From: a virus
Strand: one strand, 5' to 3'
DNA length: 42,061 nucleotides
IMG/VR virus record: IMGVR_UViG_3300047562_002538
Span: 1 to 42,061 of that record
Position 1 is the first letter of the stretch. Each line of letters begins with the position of its first letter. Positions 24,131 through 30,215 of the stretch are shown in pieces. The position numbers and the translations under genes were made by a program. A model generated the notes under the pieces. The model saw only the letters and a program-made list of their open reading frames with translations, made no database searches and was not told where the DNA came from.

Positions 24131-24367
24131 ATGAAAGCTATTGTTTGGAGCAAATATAATTGCACTTTCTGCGATCAAGCCAAGGCCCTATTGACAGCCA
24201 ACGGAATTCAATTTGAAGAGCGTAAGATCGGAGACGGATATTCCAAAGAAGAATTGTTAGAAGCAGTACCGACAGCAAGATCTGTTCCACAGATCTTCAT
24301 CGATGATCAATACATTGGTGGTTACACAGAGTTAGAAAAACATCTTAGGACAGAAAATGCTATTTGA
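24131..24367 (+). CDS. Glutaredoxin
   Basis: 78 residues with the thioredoxin fold hallmarks: C11-T-F-C14 active site, the cis-Pro in RSVPQIFID and the GGYTEL motif near the C terminus. Ribosome site AAAGGAT. Placed after nrdA/nrdB, it is most likely the electron donor for the reductase, like T4 NrdC. Overlaps the next gene by 11 bases. Confidence 0.92.
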   Translation: MKAIVWSKYNCTFCDQAKALLTANGIQFEERKIGDGYSKEELLEAVPTARSVPQIFIDDQYIGGYTELEKHLRTENAI

Positions 24368-24647
24368 AAAATCTAGATCACAAGGTGATGTGATCACAGT
24401 AAAGCTGACATCAGGTGAAGAGATCATTGCAAGGTTCGAAGAAGAAACGGCGGCAGGTATCAAAGTAACTAAGCCCATGGTGTTGAGTATGACTCAGCAA
24501 GGTGTAGGCATGATGCCATACCTGTTTACCGTAAATCCAAATACCGATATCACATTCAACTATTCGTCTATCGCAGTTTCAGCTACCACAGACGAAGATT
24601 TTGGTAAACAATACATGCAAGCCACTACAGGTATCAAACTAGCCTAA
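24357..24647 (+). CDS. Sm/LSm-like small protein, 96 aa
   Basis: The first 50 residues, GDVITVKLTSGEEIIARFEE then GIKVTKPMVL, follow the Sm1-type pattern (strand, L-x-S/N-G, strand) seen in Hfq and LSm folds. The rest (MMPYLFTVNPNTDITFNYSS) is unlike Hfq, with no obvious U-binding residues. Found in T4-like marine phages as I recall. RNA binding is only suggested by fold resemblance. Confidence 0.5.
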   Translation: MLFEKSRSQGDVITVKLTSGEEIIARFEEETAAGIKVTKPMVLSMTQQGVGMMPYLFTVNPNTDITFNYSSIAVSATTDEDFGKQYMQATTGIKLA

Positions 24648-24657
24648 AGGAATCACT

Positions 24658-24966
24658 ATGCCTGCTGTAGCGAGAAAATCAGGAACAGACTCAGTATCGA
24701 TCAATCATCCTACTTGCCAGGGAGGAACTGCTACGGCCGCGGGATCGGGTGATGTGTTTGTAAACAATATCGGAGTAGTACGCAAAGGAGATTCAGTAGA
24801 ATCTCACACTTTTGCACCACCAGCATGTCCTAGTCATGCGCCTGGTCTAGTATCATTTTCGGATAATGTTTTTGCTAATTCTTTGAATTTAGGAAGGTTA
24901 GGAGATTCCTACGGCTGCGGAGCTACTATCAGTTCAGGTAGTTCTAATGTATTCGCGAATAGTTAA
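24658..24966 (+). CDS. PAAR-domain spike-tip protein
   Basis: 102 residues with the repeated Gly/Val/Asn pattern of PAAR proteins (GSGDVFVNNIGVVRKGD, then SDNVFANSLNLGRLGD). Metal ligands fit SHTFAPPACPSH and YGCG: two His and two Cys for one metal ion. In T4 the counterpart is gp5.4, which sharpens the tail spike. Good evidence for a contractile-tailed phage. Followed directly by the ATG of the next gene. Confidence 0.85.
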   Translation: MPAVARKSGTDSVSINHPTCQGGTATAAGSGDVFVNNIGVVRKGDSVESHTFAPPACPSHAPGLVSFSDNVFANSLNLGRLGDSYGCGATISSGSSNVFANS

Positions 24967-25374
24967 ATGAAAAAAGCAGTATTCTTCGTTTTAGGTTGGC
25001 TATGTCTTATCATGGCTTATATCGGAATCGTGACTCCGGGCATACCTTTCAGTATTTTTCTAGTAGGTGCTGCCTACTGCTTTGCTCGTAGCTCTAAGAA
25101 AATGGAAGACTGGATATATAGCCACAAGACGTTTGGCCCTTTCTTAGTGAATTGGGAAAAACGTAGAGTATTTCCGCAGAAAGCCAAATACGCCATGATA
25201 GCGGTGATGTCAACGAGTTTAATCATTATGTATTTTACTGTGCCTATCAAAGGTGTAATCTATAGTGGAATCATGATGTTATTAGTGGCTGTCTGGACTT
25301 GGAGATATCCTAGCTCAGTGGAAGAATGGCAGCGCAGAAAAGACAACAACGAGAGGATCGGATGGATAAAGTAG
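24967..25374 (+). CDS. YbaN/DUF454-family inner membrane protein
   Basis: 135 residues, three to four hydrophobic helices. The family pattern is clear: GWLCLIMAYIGIVTPGIP, FLVGAAYCFARSSKKMEDWI, then H-x-x-F-G-P and a later VWTWRYPSSVEEW. DUF454 proteins are inner membrane proteins of unknown function widespread in proteobacteria; a phage copy is unusual. The start directly abuts the PAAR stop. Possibly acts on the host envelope. Confidence 0.8.
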   Translation: MKKAVFFVLGWLCLIMAYIGIVTPGIPFSIFLVGAAYCFARSSKKMEDWIYSHKTFGPFLVNWEKRRVFPQKAKYAMIAVMSTSLIIMYFTVPIKGVIYSGIMMLLVAVWTWRYPSSVEEWQRRKDNNERIGWIK

Positions 25375-25613
25375 ATTTAGATTTGTTAGTAGATATCGCA
25401 CAGGAAGTAGAAGGACAGGATTCTATCCCTTGGGATAAACTAGCAGTGGGCAAAGAGCAGGCCTACAAAATGGTAGGTACGAGTATTCTAGAAATGTTTG
25501 ACAAACCAGAATATACATTTGACGACAAGGTGGTTCTTCTATCTACTATCACTAAACTAACTGTGGAAAATATGCTGCTCAATATCAAAGTGCTATCAAT
25601 GGAACAAAAATGA
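25362..25613 (+). CDS. Hypothetical protein, 83 aa
   Basis: Start 25362 chosen (GAGAGGA upstream); the longer frame to 25326 lies inside the YbaN gene. Acidic helical protein (VDLDLLVDIAQEVEGQDSI, then KMVGTSILEMFDKPEY and KVVLLSTITKLTVENMLLN). Overlaps both neighbours. I recall similar small proteins in marine T4-like phages; no function. Confidence 0.6.
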   Translation: MDKVDLDLLVDIAQEVEGQDSIPWDKLAVGKEQAYKMVGTSILEMFDKPEYTFDDKVVLLSTITKLTVENMLLNIKVLSMEQK

Positions 25614-25912
25614 AATGTGAACAAGGCGATCTAGCCAAAATCATAATGAGTGTTCGTCCAACCAATATCGGCAAGACTGTATTAGTGGCAGAATACATTG
25701 GACACTTCCAGGCTGGAGAAAACTTCGCTTTCCGCGGGATCAATTGTACAGCACTAATCCCTGATCACTATTGGTGGATCGAATCGGAGTTTGGTTTGAA
25801 AAATCAATTAGGAGAAACTCCTAGAGCTTACATACCCGATACTTGGTTAGAACCAATCCGTCCAGAAAAATCCGTAGAAAAAGAAAAAACAAAACTTGAC
25901 ATCTTTGCCTAA
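25610..25912 (+). CDS. Hypothetical beta-rich protein, 100 aa
   Basis: ATGA overlap with the previous gene. MKCEQGDLAKIIMS, NIGKTVLVAEYIG, then ALIPDHYWWIESEFG and YIPDTWLEPIRP: an SH3-like small barrel by appearance, with two conserved-looking Trp. Such proteins are common in phages with unknown role. The Lys/Glu tail ends just before the tmRNA region. Confidence 0.6.
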   Translation: MKCEQGDLAKIIMSVRPTNIGKTVLVAEYIGHFQAGENFAFRGINCTALIPDHYWWIESEFGLKNQLGETPRAYIPDTWLEPIRPEKSVEKEKTKLDIFA

Positions 25913-26006
25913 AGGTTGTTAAATATAAGCTATTGCTGTATGAAGCAGACCTAAAATGCTTCGGACGCGGGTTCGATTCCCGCCAGCTCCACCAAAAGGT
26001 CATTTT

Positions 26007-26102
26007 ATGCACAGAAGAGAAAGTAGATTACACAGTCTTTATATACTAGGGACAACAATATTCATAGTATTGATTATCGAGTTTCTAGCAGTAACTTTTT
26101 GA
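26007..26102 (+). CDS. 31-aa membrane peptide encoded in the tmRNA intervening segment
   Basis: Between the two tmRNA pieces an ATG with AAAAGG eight bases upstream opens a frame that ends at TGA, one base before the 5' end of the coding piece. The peptide has a basic N terminus (MHRRESRLHSL) and a hydrophobic helix (YILGTTIFIVLIIEFLAVTF), oriented as an N-in single-pass membrane peptide. The ORF fills nearly the whole 109-base segment. It could be chance, but composition and ribosome site are both good. Confidence 0.45.
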   Translation: MHRRESRLHSLYILGTTIFIVLIIEFLAVTF

Positions 26103-26269
26103 AGGGGCTGACCTGGGTTCGACGGGGTAGTGAGTAGGCGAGTGGACAGCAGGGTAGGCGATGACCCTAAATCAAGCAAAACTTATAAACGCCAACGATT
26201 CGCGTTTTGCATTAGCAGCCTAAGAAACTAGCTATGCCGGGGTAGACATACCTTGTAACCCAAAATGTC

Positions 26270-26295
26270 AAAAGTGGCCTTCGGGCCACTTTTTC
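26270..26295 (+). terminator. Intrinsic terminator after tmRNA
   Basis: AAAAGTGGCC, loop TTCG, GGCCACTTTT, then T and C. The UUCG loop gives a very stable hairpin. Confidence 0.85.
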
Positions 26296-26325
26296 TTGAC
26301 TATCGATGATGTTTTGTTATATACT
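26296..26325 (+). promoter_or_regulatory. Sigma-70-type promoter upstream of ahpC
   Basis: TTGACT (26296-26301), 18 bases, TATACT (26320-26325). It begins at the last base of the terminator and would give a long leader (about 140 bases) containing the dyad at 26352. Confidence 0.5.
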
Positions 26326-26351
26326 TGTCCAGTACAATAAGTGTACGCATA

Positions 26352-26388
26352 ATATTTTTTACCTATGAAGTTCATAGGAAAATAATAT
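26352..26388 (+). promoter_or_regulatory. OxyR-type operator candidate upstream of ahpC
   Basis: Four tetramers with exact seven-base spacing: ATAT (26352), CTAT (26363), ATAG (26374), ATAT (26385). The OxyR consensus is ATAG-N7-CTAT-N7-ATAG-N7-CTAT, so 14 of 16 positions match. The centre is a perfect 17-base palindrome, CCTATGAA-G-TTCATAGG. It is centred 64 bases before the RNA start expected from the promoter at 26399, the position OxyR uses to activate. Confidence 0.5.
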
Positions 26389-26398
26389 AAAAAATCTA

Positions 26399-26427
26399 TT
26401 GAAAACCGTTGATCTATAGTGTAAATA
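26399..26427 (+). promoter_or_regulatory. Weak sigma-70-type promoter next to the OxyR-like site
   Basis: TTGAAA (26399-26404), 17 bases, TAAATA (26422-26427). A weak -10 is what an activated promoter would have. An inverted repeat ATAGT-N6-ACTAT (26416-26431) overlaps the -10. Confidence 0.45.
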
Positions 26428-26473
26428 CTATTACAATATATTTTCGTTTTTCAACACACACAAGGAGAAAAGT

Positions 26474-27007
26474 ATGAAAACCGTAGGTGATAAACTAGAA
26501 GCTTTTGCCGTAACAGGCGTAAACCCAGGTAAAGATGATTTCTTTACTATCGATGAAAAATCTTTCGCTGGCAAGTGGAAGGTCATCGCTTTCTATCCAA
26601 AAGACTTTACTTTCGTATGCCCAACAGAAATCGTTGCCTACGACAAGATGTATCAGGACTTTGCTGATCGCGATGCTGTATTGCTGACTGGTAGCACAGA
26701 CAACGAGTTCTGTAAACTAGCTTGGCAAGCCAGCCACGAAGATCTCAAGAAGATCAAGCACATCCAGTTCGCTGACACTGCTCGTGACGAGCGCAGCCTA
26801 AGTGCTCAGCTGGGCGTGTTCTATGCTCCAGCAGGTGCTGCTCTCCGTGCCACTTTCATCGTTGATCCAGACAACGTCATCCAGCACGTTACTGTCAACA
26901 ACTTGAACGTTGGTCGTTCACCAGAAGAAACTCTGCGTATTCTTGACGCATTGCAAACTGGCGAACTCTGCGCTTGCAACCGTACTATCGGCGGCGAGAC
27001 ACTCTAA
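26474..27007 (+). CDS. ahpC: Peroxiredoxin AhpC (AhpD-dependent type)
   Basis: 177 residues. Peroxidatic C49 is in FTFVCPTE. The C terminus GELCACNRTIGGETL has C166 and C168, the C-x-C resolving pair known from AhpC proteins reduced by AhpD (as in Mycobacterium) and not by AhpF. Reduces H2O2, organic peroxides and peroxynitrite. Strong ribosome site (AAGGAG). Followed by a CxxC micropeptide and ahpD in one operon, behind an OxyR-like operator. Peroxiredoxins are seldom seen in phages. Confidence 0.95.
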   Translation: MKTVGDKLEAFAVTGVNPGKDDFFTIDEKSFAGKWKVIAFYPKDFTFVCPTEIVAYDKMYQDFADRDAVLLTGSTDNEFCKLAWQASHEDLKKIKHIQFADTARDERSLSAQLGVFYAPAGAALRATFIVDPDNVIQHVTVNNLNVGRSPEETLRILDALQTGELCACNRTIGGETL

Positions 27008-27018
27008 GGAGACGGGCA

Positions 27019-27093
27019 ATGACTTATCGTGAACAGTTTGAATACTTGAAGCAGTACCATTGCCCCACTTGTAAAACAGGAGAGAAACAATGA
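27019..27093 (+). CDS. 24-aa CxxC micropeptide between ahpC and ahpD
   Basis: Start with AAGGAG 8 bases upstream; its stop overlaps the ahpD start as ATGA, so it looks translated. The peptide is hydrophilic and ends in HCPTCKTGEKQ. H-C-P-T-C resembles a redox CxxC or half a zinc knuckle. No known component of this operon is so small. Could be a leader peptide coupling ahpD translation or a metal/redox helper. Confidence 0.55.
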   Translation: MTYREQFEYLKQYHCPTCKTGEKQ

Positions 27094-27605
27094 CTGCTTG
27101 GGTAGATCAACTCAAAGAAACTATTCCTGACTATGCCAAAGACACTAAGCTCAACATCGATGCTGTGGTCAAGCGTAGCACATTGGATCCAGTAGAAGCG
27201 GAAGCCTGCGCTCTAGCAGCCTTCTTTGCCACAGGTAATACCAAACTGTGGACCTGGGTACAACCTCAGCTAGCCGATCAAAAGGAAGCTGAAGCTGCGA
27301 TCACTGCCGCATCTTTGATGGCTATGAACAATGTTTGGTATCCCTATGTTGAGATGGCAGATGATGCCAGCCTAACAGGCCTGCCGGCACAATTGAGGAT
27401 GAACGCAATCGCCACCCACGGTGGCACAACTAAAGCTCGTTTCGAAGCCTATAGTTTGGCTGCTTCAATCGTAGGCAAATGTCATTTCTGTGTGAAAGCA
27501 CACTATGAAACGCTGAAGAAAGAAGGCTACACTGTAGAGCAACTGCGAGATATTGGTAGGATCGCAGCCGTAATGGCAGCTGTCAGTAAAGTGATGGCAA
27601 ATTGA
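27090..27605 (+). CDS. ahpD: AhpD alkylhydroperoxidase
   Basis: 171 residues, close to the 177 of M. tuberculosis AhpD. Catalytic set is complete: E119, C131-H-F-C134 and H138, matching E118, C130, C133 and H137 of that enzyme. AhpD relays electrons from lipoamide (dihydrolipoyl succinyltransferase/lipoamide dehydrogenase) to AhpC, so host 2-oxo-acid dehydrogenase parts would power the system. Ends at a strong terminator. Confidence 0.93.
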   Translation: MTAWVDQLKETIPDYAKDTKLNIDAVVKRSTLDPVEAEACALAAFFATGNTKLWTWVQPQLADQKEAEAAITAASLMAMNNVWYPYVEMADDASLTGLPAQLRMNAIATHGGTTKARFEAYSLAASIVGKCHFCVKAHYETLKKEGYTVEQLRDIGRIAAVMAAVSKVMAN

Positions 27606-27609
27606 TCCA

Positions 27610-27636
27610 AAGCCCGTCATAGACGGGCTTTTTTTT
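27610..27636 (+). terminator. Intrinsic terminator of the ahp operon
   Basis: AAGCCCGTC, loop ATA, GACGGGCTT and a run of T. Nine-pair stem. Confidence 0.88.
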
Positions 27637-27668
27637 ATCTTTAACATCGGTTAAATACTTTGTTAAAG

Positions 27669-27971
27669 ATGAAAATAATACCCTGGAGCGAGTGGATTGA
27701 CGGATACATACCCTATTACGAGGGCGAGCGCCATCGTGAGAGATTCCTGGACGATCCTCCAGCTTCAGTGCTGATAGTATATATTTTAGATAGAGCGACA
27801 AGACACGTTCCAGGCCAACCTTGGGAAACCTGGGACGATCTCAATCGTAGGTTACAGCATTGCGGTTACCGCTGTTCACCAATGTTCTTAGAGCGTGATA
27901 CCAAACAAGAATGGTATTGGGCATTTTGGAACGATCACGATGCTCTATTGTGTATGCTCAAACTGGGTTGA
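27669..27971 (+). CDS. Hypothetical aromatic-rich protein, 100 aa
   Basis: ATG 27669 preferred over a TTG nine bases upstream. GTTAAATA (late-promoter-like) lies about 12-19 bases upstream. Tryptophan-rich protein (WSEWIDGYIPYYEGERHRER, then QEWYWAFWNDHDALL). No signal or membrane segment. Family not recognised. Confidence 0.55.
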   Translation: MKIIPWSEWIDGYIPYYEGERHRERFLDDPPASVLIVYILDRATRHVPGQPWETWDDLNRRLQHCGYRCSPMFLERDTKQEWYWAFWNDHDALLCMLKLG

Positions 27972-27996
27972 CAATTACTGTACAACAAGTTATACT
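27968..27996 (+). promoter_or_regulatory. Sigma-70-type promoter
   Basis: TTGACA (27968-27973), 17 bases, TATACT (27991-27996); overlaps the previous stop and lies 29 bases before the ATG at 28026. Confidence 0.7.
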
Positions 27997-28025
27997 AAAC
28001 GCTCAGTAACAACATAGGAGATCCT

Positions 28026-28409
28026 ATGACGATGCACTTAGAAGGACCTTGGCTTACTACCACAGGTAAACGCAAGGGTAAACAAAAGTTCCGTAATTCC
28101 GATGAAGCTCGAAAGGCACGCGAATTGGAAGAATCTTGGAAAGCTCTTCAGAAAAAGTGGGGCATTGAAGCAGAAGAAAAGAAGCGTAAACGTGCTATGA
28201 CTGCAGAAACGTATTCTCCTTCGCCTGTATTTAAAAGAGAAACCGAAAAAATCAACAGTCTGCCATTTACAGGCGGTCCTTGTGTTCTACCGCCGCAGAA
28301 AGTATATACAGGAACTAAGATCAAAGGCATCGGTACGATGCATAAAAGCAATGCTGTACCTATCTTTTCGGACGAAGAGGCACAAGATATTGCCAAAATG
28401 CGTCGATAA
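28026..28409 (+). CDS. Conserved-type phage hypothetical protein, 127 aa
   Basis: Ribosome site TAGGAGAT and a good sigma-70-type promoter. Basic N-terminal half (LTTTGKRKGKQKFRN), then a Pro-rich stretch and a conserved-looking end YTGTKIKGIGTMHKSNAVP, FSDEEAQDIAKMRR. I recognise this C terminus from many T4-like marine phages, where the protein is hypothetical. Expressed early by promoter type. Confidence 0.7.
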   Translation: MTMHLEGPWLTTTGKRKGKQKFRNSDEARKARELEESWKALQKKWGIEAEEKKRKRAMTAETYSPSPVFKRETEKINSLPFTGGPCVLPPQKVYTGTKIKGIGTMHKSNAVPIFSDEEAQDIAKMRR

Positions 28410-28420
28410 TCGTGCATTTT

Positions 28421-28663
28421 TTGCAGTCTGATAGTAAAATGCGATATATACTAAACGTTTCGGAAGAAACTAAGATAGTAGATTCAATTGGAGCGAATTA
28501 TAGTTTTATAAGATTGGATTTGCGAGTCTTGGCCACTGAGGAACCCGTGAGATTCGGGCATGCCATTGCTCGCCAAAGATGATATTTTATCATCCGAGGA
28601 GCCGATTAGACACGGGTTTATCCACCCTATGTTTGATTCTATCCTCTTATTTTAGGAGATAGT
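28421..28663 (+). ncRNA. Structured non-coding region / candidate regulatory RNA leader
   Basis: No convincing gene in 254 bases. TTGCAG (28421) and TATATA (28445), 18 apart, could be a promoter. Then nested pairing: GCGAG (28522-28526) with CTCGC (28569-28573), GGC (28531-28533) with GCC (28562-28564), CCCG (28544-28547) with CGGG (28555-28558). A separate hairpin GATGATA-TTT-TATCATC is at 28578-28594. AACCCGTG (28542-28549) is also an exact complement of CACGGGTT (28611-28618), an alternative or pseudoknot pairing. CTATC near 28638 can pair with GATAG at the ribosome site of the next gene. A 47-codon frame (28439-28582) exists but has no ribosome site. Confidence 0.4.
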
Positions 28664-29236
28664 ATGTCTTTATATTTGAAATCAATTTGGTTATTAGCTG
28701 GCTTTATGATATTTTTAGCATCTAGCCAGGCAATGTACTACCATATGTATTTTAAAGAATCAACAGCCTCTACTGATTACGAATCTGTCACAGTATCTCA
28801 GCTCAAAAAAGATCTTGAATGTCTCGCACTCAATATCTATAGAGAAGGAGGCTACGAGCCTGTAGAAGGACGAATCGCGATAGCACAGGTTACTATGAAT
28901 AGAGTAGCATCTTCAGATTTTCCAAACGACGTTTGTGGAGTTGTTTATCAAAAAAACAAGGTAGTTTCTAAAGTAGTCTGCCAGTTCTCTTGGTACTGCG
29001 ACAGCCGACATCGTAATCGTCCGATCAATCCCAAGGCATATGAAGAAGCCTACGAAGTAGCTAAAAAGGTTTATCTGGAAGGATTCCGACTTGACAGTCT
29101 TAAAGATGCACTGTATTATCATGCAGATTATGTCAACCCTAGATGGAAATTAGAAAGGATAAACAAAATTGGAACCCACATCTTCTACAGGCCCAAAGGT
29201 GCAGATCATCCAAAATTGGCTGGAAGCGATATCTAA
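28664..29236 (+). CDS. SleB/CwlJ-type cell wall hydrolase (probable endolysin)
   Basis: 190 residues. A hydrophobic N-terminal segment (about 8-25) may be a signal-anchor. The Hydrolase_2 domain (PF07486) is clear: LECLALNIYREGGYEP with catalytic E61, GRIAIAQVTMNRVASSDFP, VCGVVYQ, CQFSWYCD and ALYYHADYVNPRW. Such enzymes cut peptidoglycan as lytic transglycosylase or amidase. Likely phage endolysin, secreted or anchored. Ribosome site TAGGAG may be masked by a leader hairpin. A holin-like gene follows. Confidence 0.88.
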   Translation: MSLYLKSIWLLAGFMIFLASSQAMYYHMYFKESTASTDYESVTVSQLKKDLECLALNIYREGGYEPVEGRIAIAQVTMNRVASSDFPNDVCGVVYQKNKVVSKVVCQFSWYCDSRHRNRPINPKAYEEAYEVAKKVYLEGFRLDSLKDALYYHADYVNPRWKLERINKIGTHIFYRPKGADHPKLAGSDI

Positions 29237-29252
29237 ATTGGATGTGTACAAT

Positions 29253-29546
29253 ATGACTGAACATATAAAGAAATTCTTCGGAGAGGGACTGAACAAGTTC
29301 TCCGCGGAAACCTTAGGATGGTTAGCTATCCTTTTTATCCACGGTGCTACCATTCCGGCGCTGATGGCATTGATGGCAGGTATCACAGACAATCCGCCAC
29401 CTGTAGACATCGTTCTCATGGTTTGGACAGGTTTATTGTTATTATTCGCTAAAGCCGCCGTCCAAAAAGACATGCTCAGTATCTTTACTATCGGAATTGG
29501 TTTCGTAGTACAGGCTGTAATGATGATTTTGATTTTCTTTAAGTAA
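29253..29546 (+). CDS. Small membrane protein with three helices (holin candidate)
   Basis: 97 residues from ATG 29253; a longer frame from 29169 overlaps the hydrolase gene and is not used. Charged N terminus (MTEHIKKFFGEGLNKF), then about three transmembrane helices (20-42, 50-70, 75-96) with a short PPP loop. Size, topology and position right after the cell wall hydrolase fit a class I holin. No family recognised, so the role is inferred from context. Confidence 0.6.
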   Translation: MTEHIKKFFGEGLNKFSAETLGWLAILFIHGATIPALMALMAGITDNPPPVDIVLMVWTGLLLLFAKAAVQKDMLSIFTIGIGFVVQAVMMILIFFK

Positions 29547-29554
29547 TTTGGAAT

Positions 29555-29583
29555 TGACAAAGATCACTCCTGGCTGTATTATT
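29555..29583 (+). promoter_or_regulatory. Sigma-70-type promoter
   Basis: TTGACA (29555-29560), 17 bases, TATTAT (29578-29583), 33 bases before the lipoprotein gene at 29616. Confidence 0.7.
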
Positions 29584-29615
29584 ATTACTGTCATATCACT
29601 CACAGAGAGGCATAA

Positions 29616-30215
29616 ATGAAAAAGGCACTTTTAGTATTACCGATCGTAGTAGCTCTGCAGGCTTGTTCTTCTATGAGTACATTGCAGACAGAAAATGTAG
29701 AAAAGAAACAGGTACCTACTTGGTATTTGGAGCATGCTGATACAGGATCCCAATCTAAGGCATGGTACAAGCCTTGGGATCGCGAAGGCATGTTTTATGC
29801 TGTAGCAGAAGATGTAAGCCCTAGCATGGAGATGGCGTTGAAAAAAGCCACTCTCAAAGCCAAGGCCAAGATCGCAGACCGTGTCAACGGTGAAATGAAC
29901 AACCGCACCACCATTAAATATGACGAATCAGGTTCGCCCGAAGCTCCGGTGGCTACTGCACAAGCTCAAGATGTGGTTGTCAATTTAATTTCTGAATCGA
30001 TTCTACGTACCTACGGCATTGAAAAGAAAATGGTTACTTATAATCCAGAACTCAGAAATTATCGTGCATTTGTCTTGATGAAAATTTCTAAGACTGACGT
30101 AGATACGCTGGCCGCTAAGTTTGATCAAGACAAACAAATCAAGATGCAGGGTCGTGTAGCAGGAAAAACGCTCGACGAAACTGCTAAAGAAGTTCTAGAT
30201 CAAACGAGCCAATAA
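29616..30215 (+). CDS. Lipoprotein (LPP20-like)
   Basis: 199 residues with a lipoprotein signal: MKKALLVLPIVVALQAC, lipobox L-Q-A-C17. After it come PTWYLEHAD, MFYAVAEDVSPSMEMALKKA and alternating Ala/Lys helices, like the LPP20 lipoprotein family, which also has P-x-W and Y-A-V-G/A-E. Predicted to sit in the outer membrane. Has its own sigma-70-type promoter and a ribosome site GAGAGG. A phage surface lipoprotein could block superinfection. Confidence 0.75.
   Translation: MKKALLVLPIVVALQACSSMSTLQTENVEKKQVPTWYLEHADTGSQSKAWYKPWDREGMFYAVAEDVSPSMEMALKKATLKAKAKIADRVNGEMNNRTTIKYDESGSPEAPVATAQAQDVVVNLISESILRTYGIEKKMVTYNPELRNYRAFVLMKISKTDVDTLAAKFDQDKQIKMQGRVAGKTLDETAKEVLDQTSQ

Larger units (their letters stand above)
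25918..26295 (+). ncRNA. ssrA: Circularly permuted (two-piece) tmRNA
   Basis: The 3' half lies before the 5' half. Acceptor piece: T arm GCGGG-TTCGATT-CCCGC (25967-25983), acceptor strand CAGCTCC (25984-25990) and encoded ACCA (25991-25994). Coding piece: GGGGCTG (26104-26110) pairs with that strand in seven base pairs, including the G3-U wobble that marks alanine tRNA; GGTTCGACGGGG follows as in all tmRNAs. The tag frame at 26191-26223 encodes ANDSRFALAA and TAA. A terminator follows at 26270. No other 3' half lies downstream, so this is a permuted gene needing removal of the segment 25995-26103. GTTAAATA at 25918 may be its promoter. It rescues stalled ribosomes. Confidence 0.92.

Noticed and set aside
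25957-25994. tRNA 3' half
   Set aside because: T arm and CCA are tmRNA-like and pair with the GGGGCTG strand downstream; no anticodon arm exists upstream.
28439-28582. 47-codon ORF before the cell wall hydrolase gene
   Set aside because: No ribosome site, the start lies upstream of the likely RNA start, and strong RNA structure overlaps it; kept only as an alternative reading of that region.
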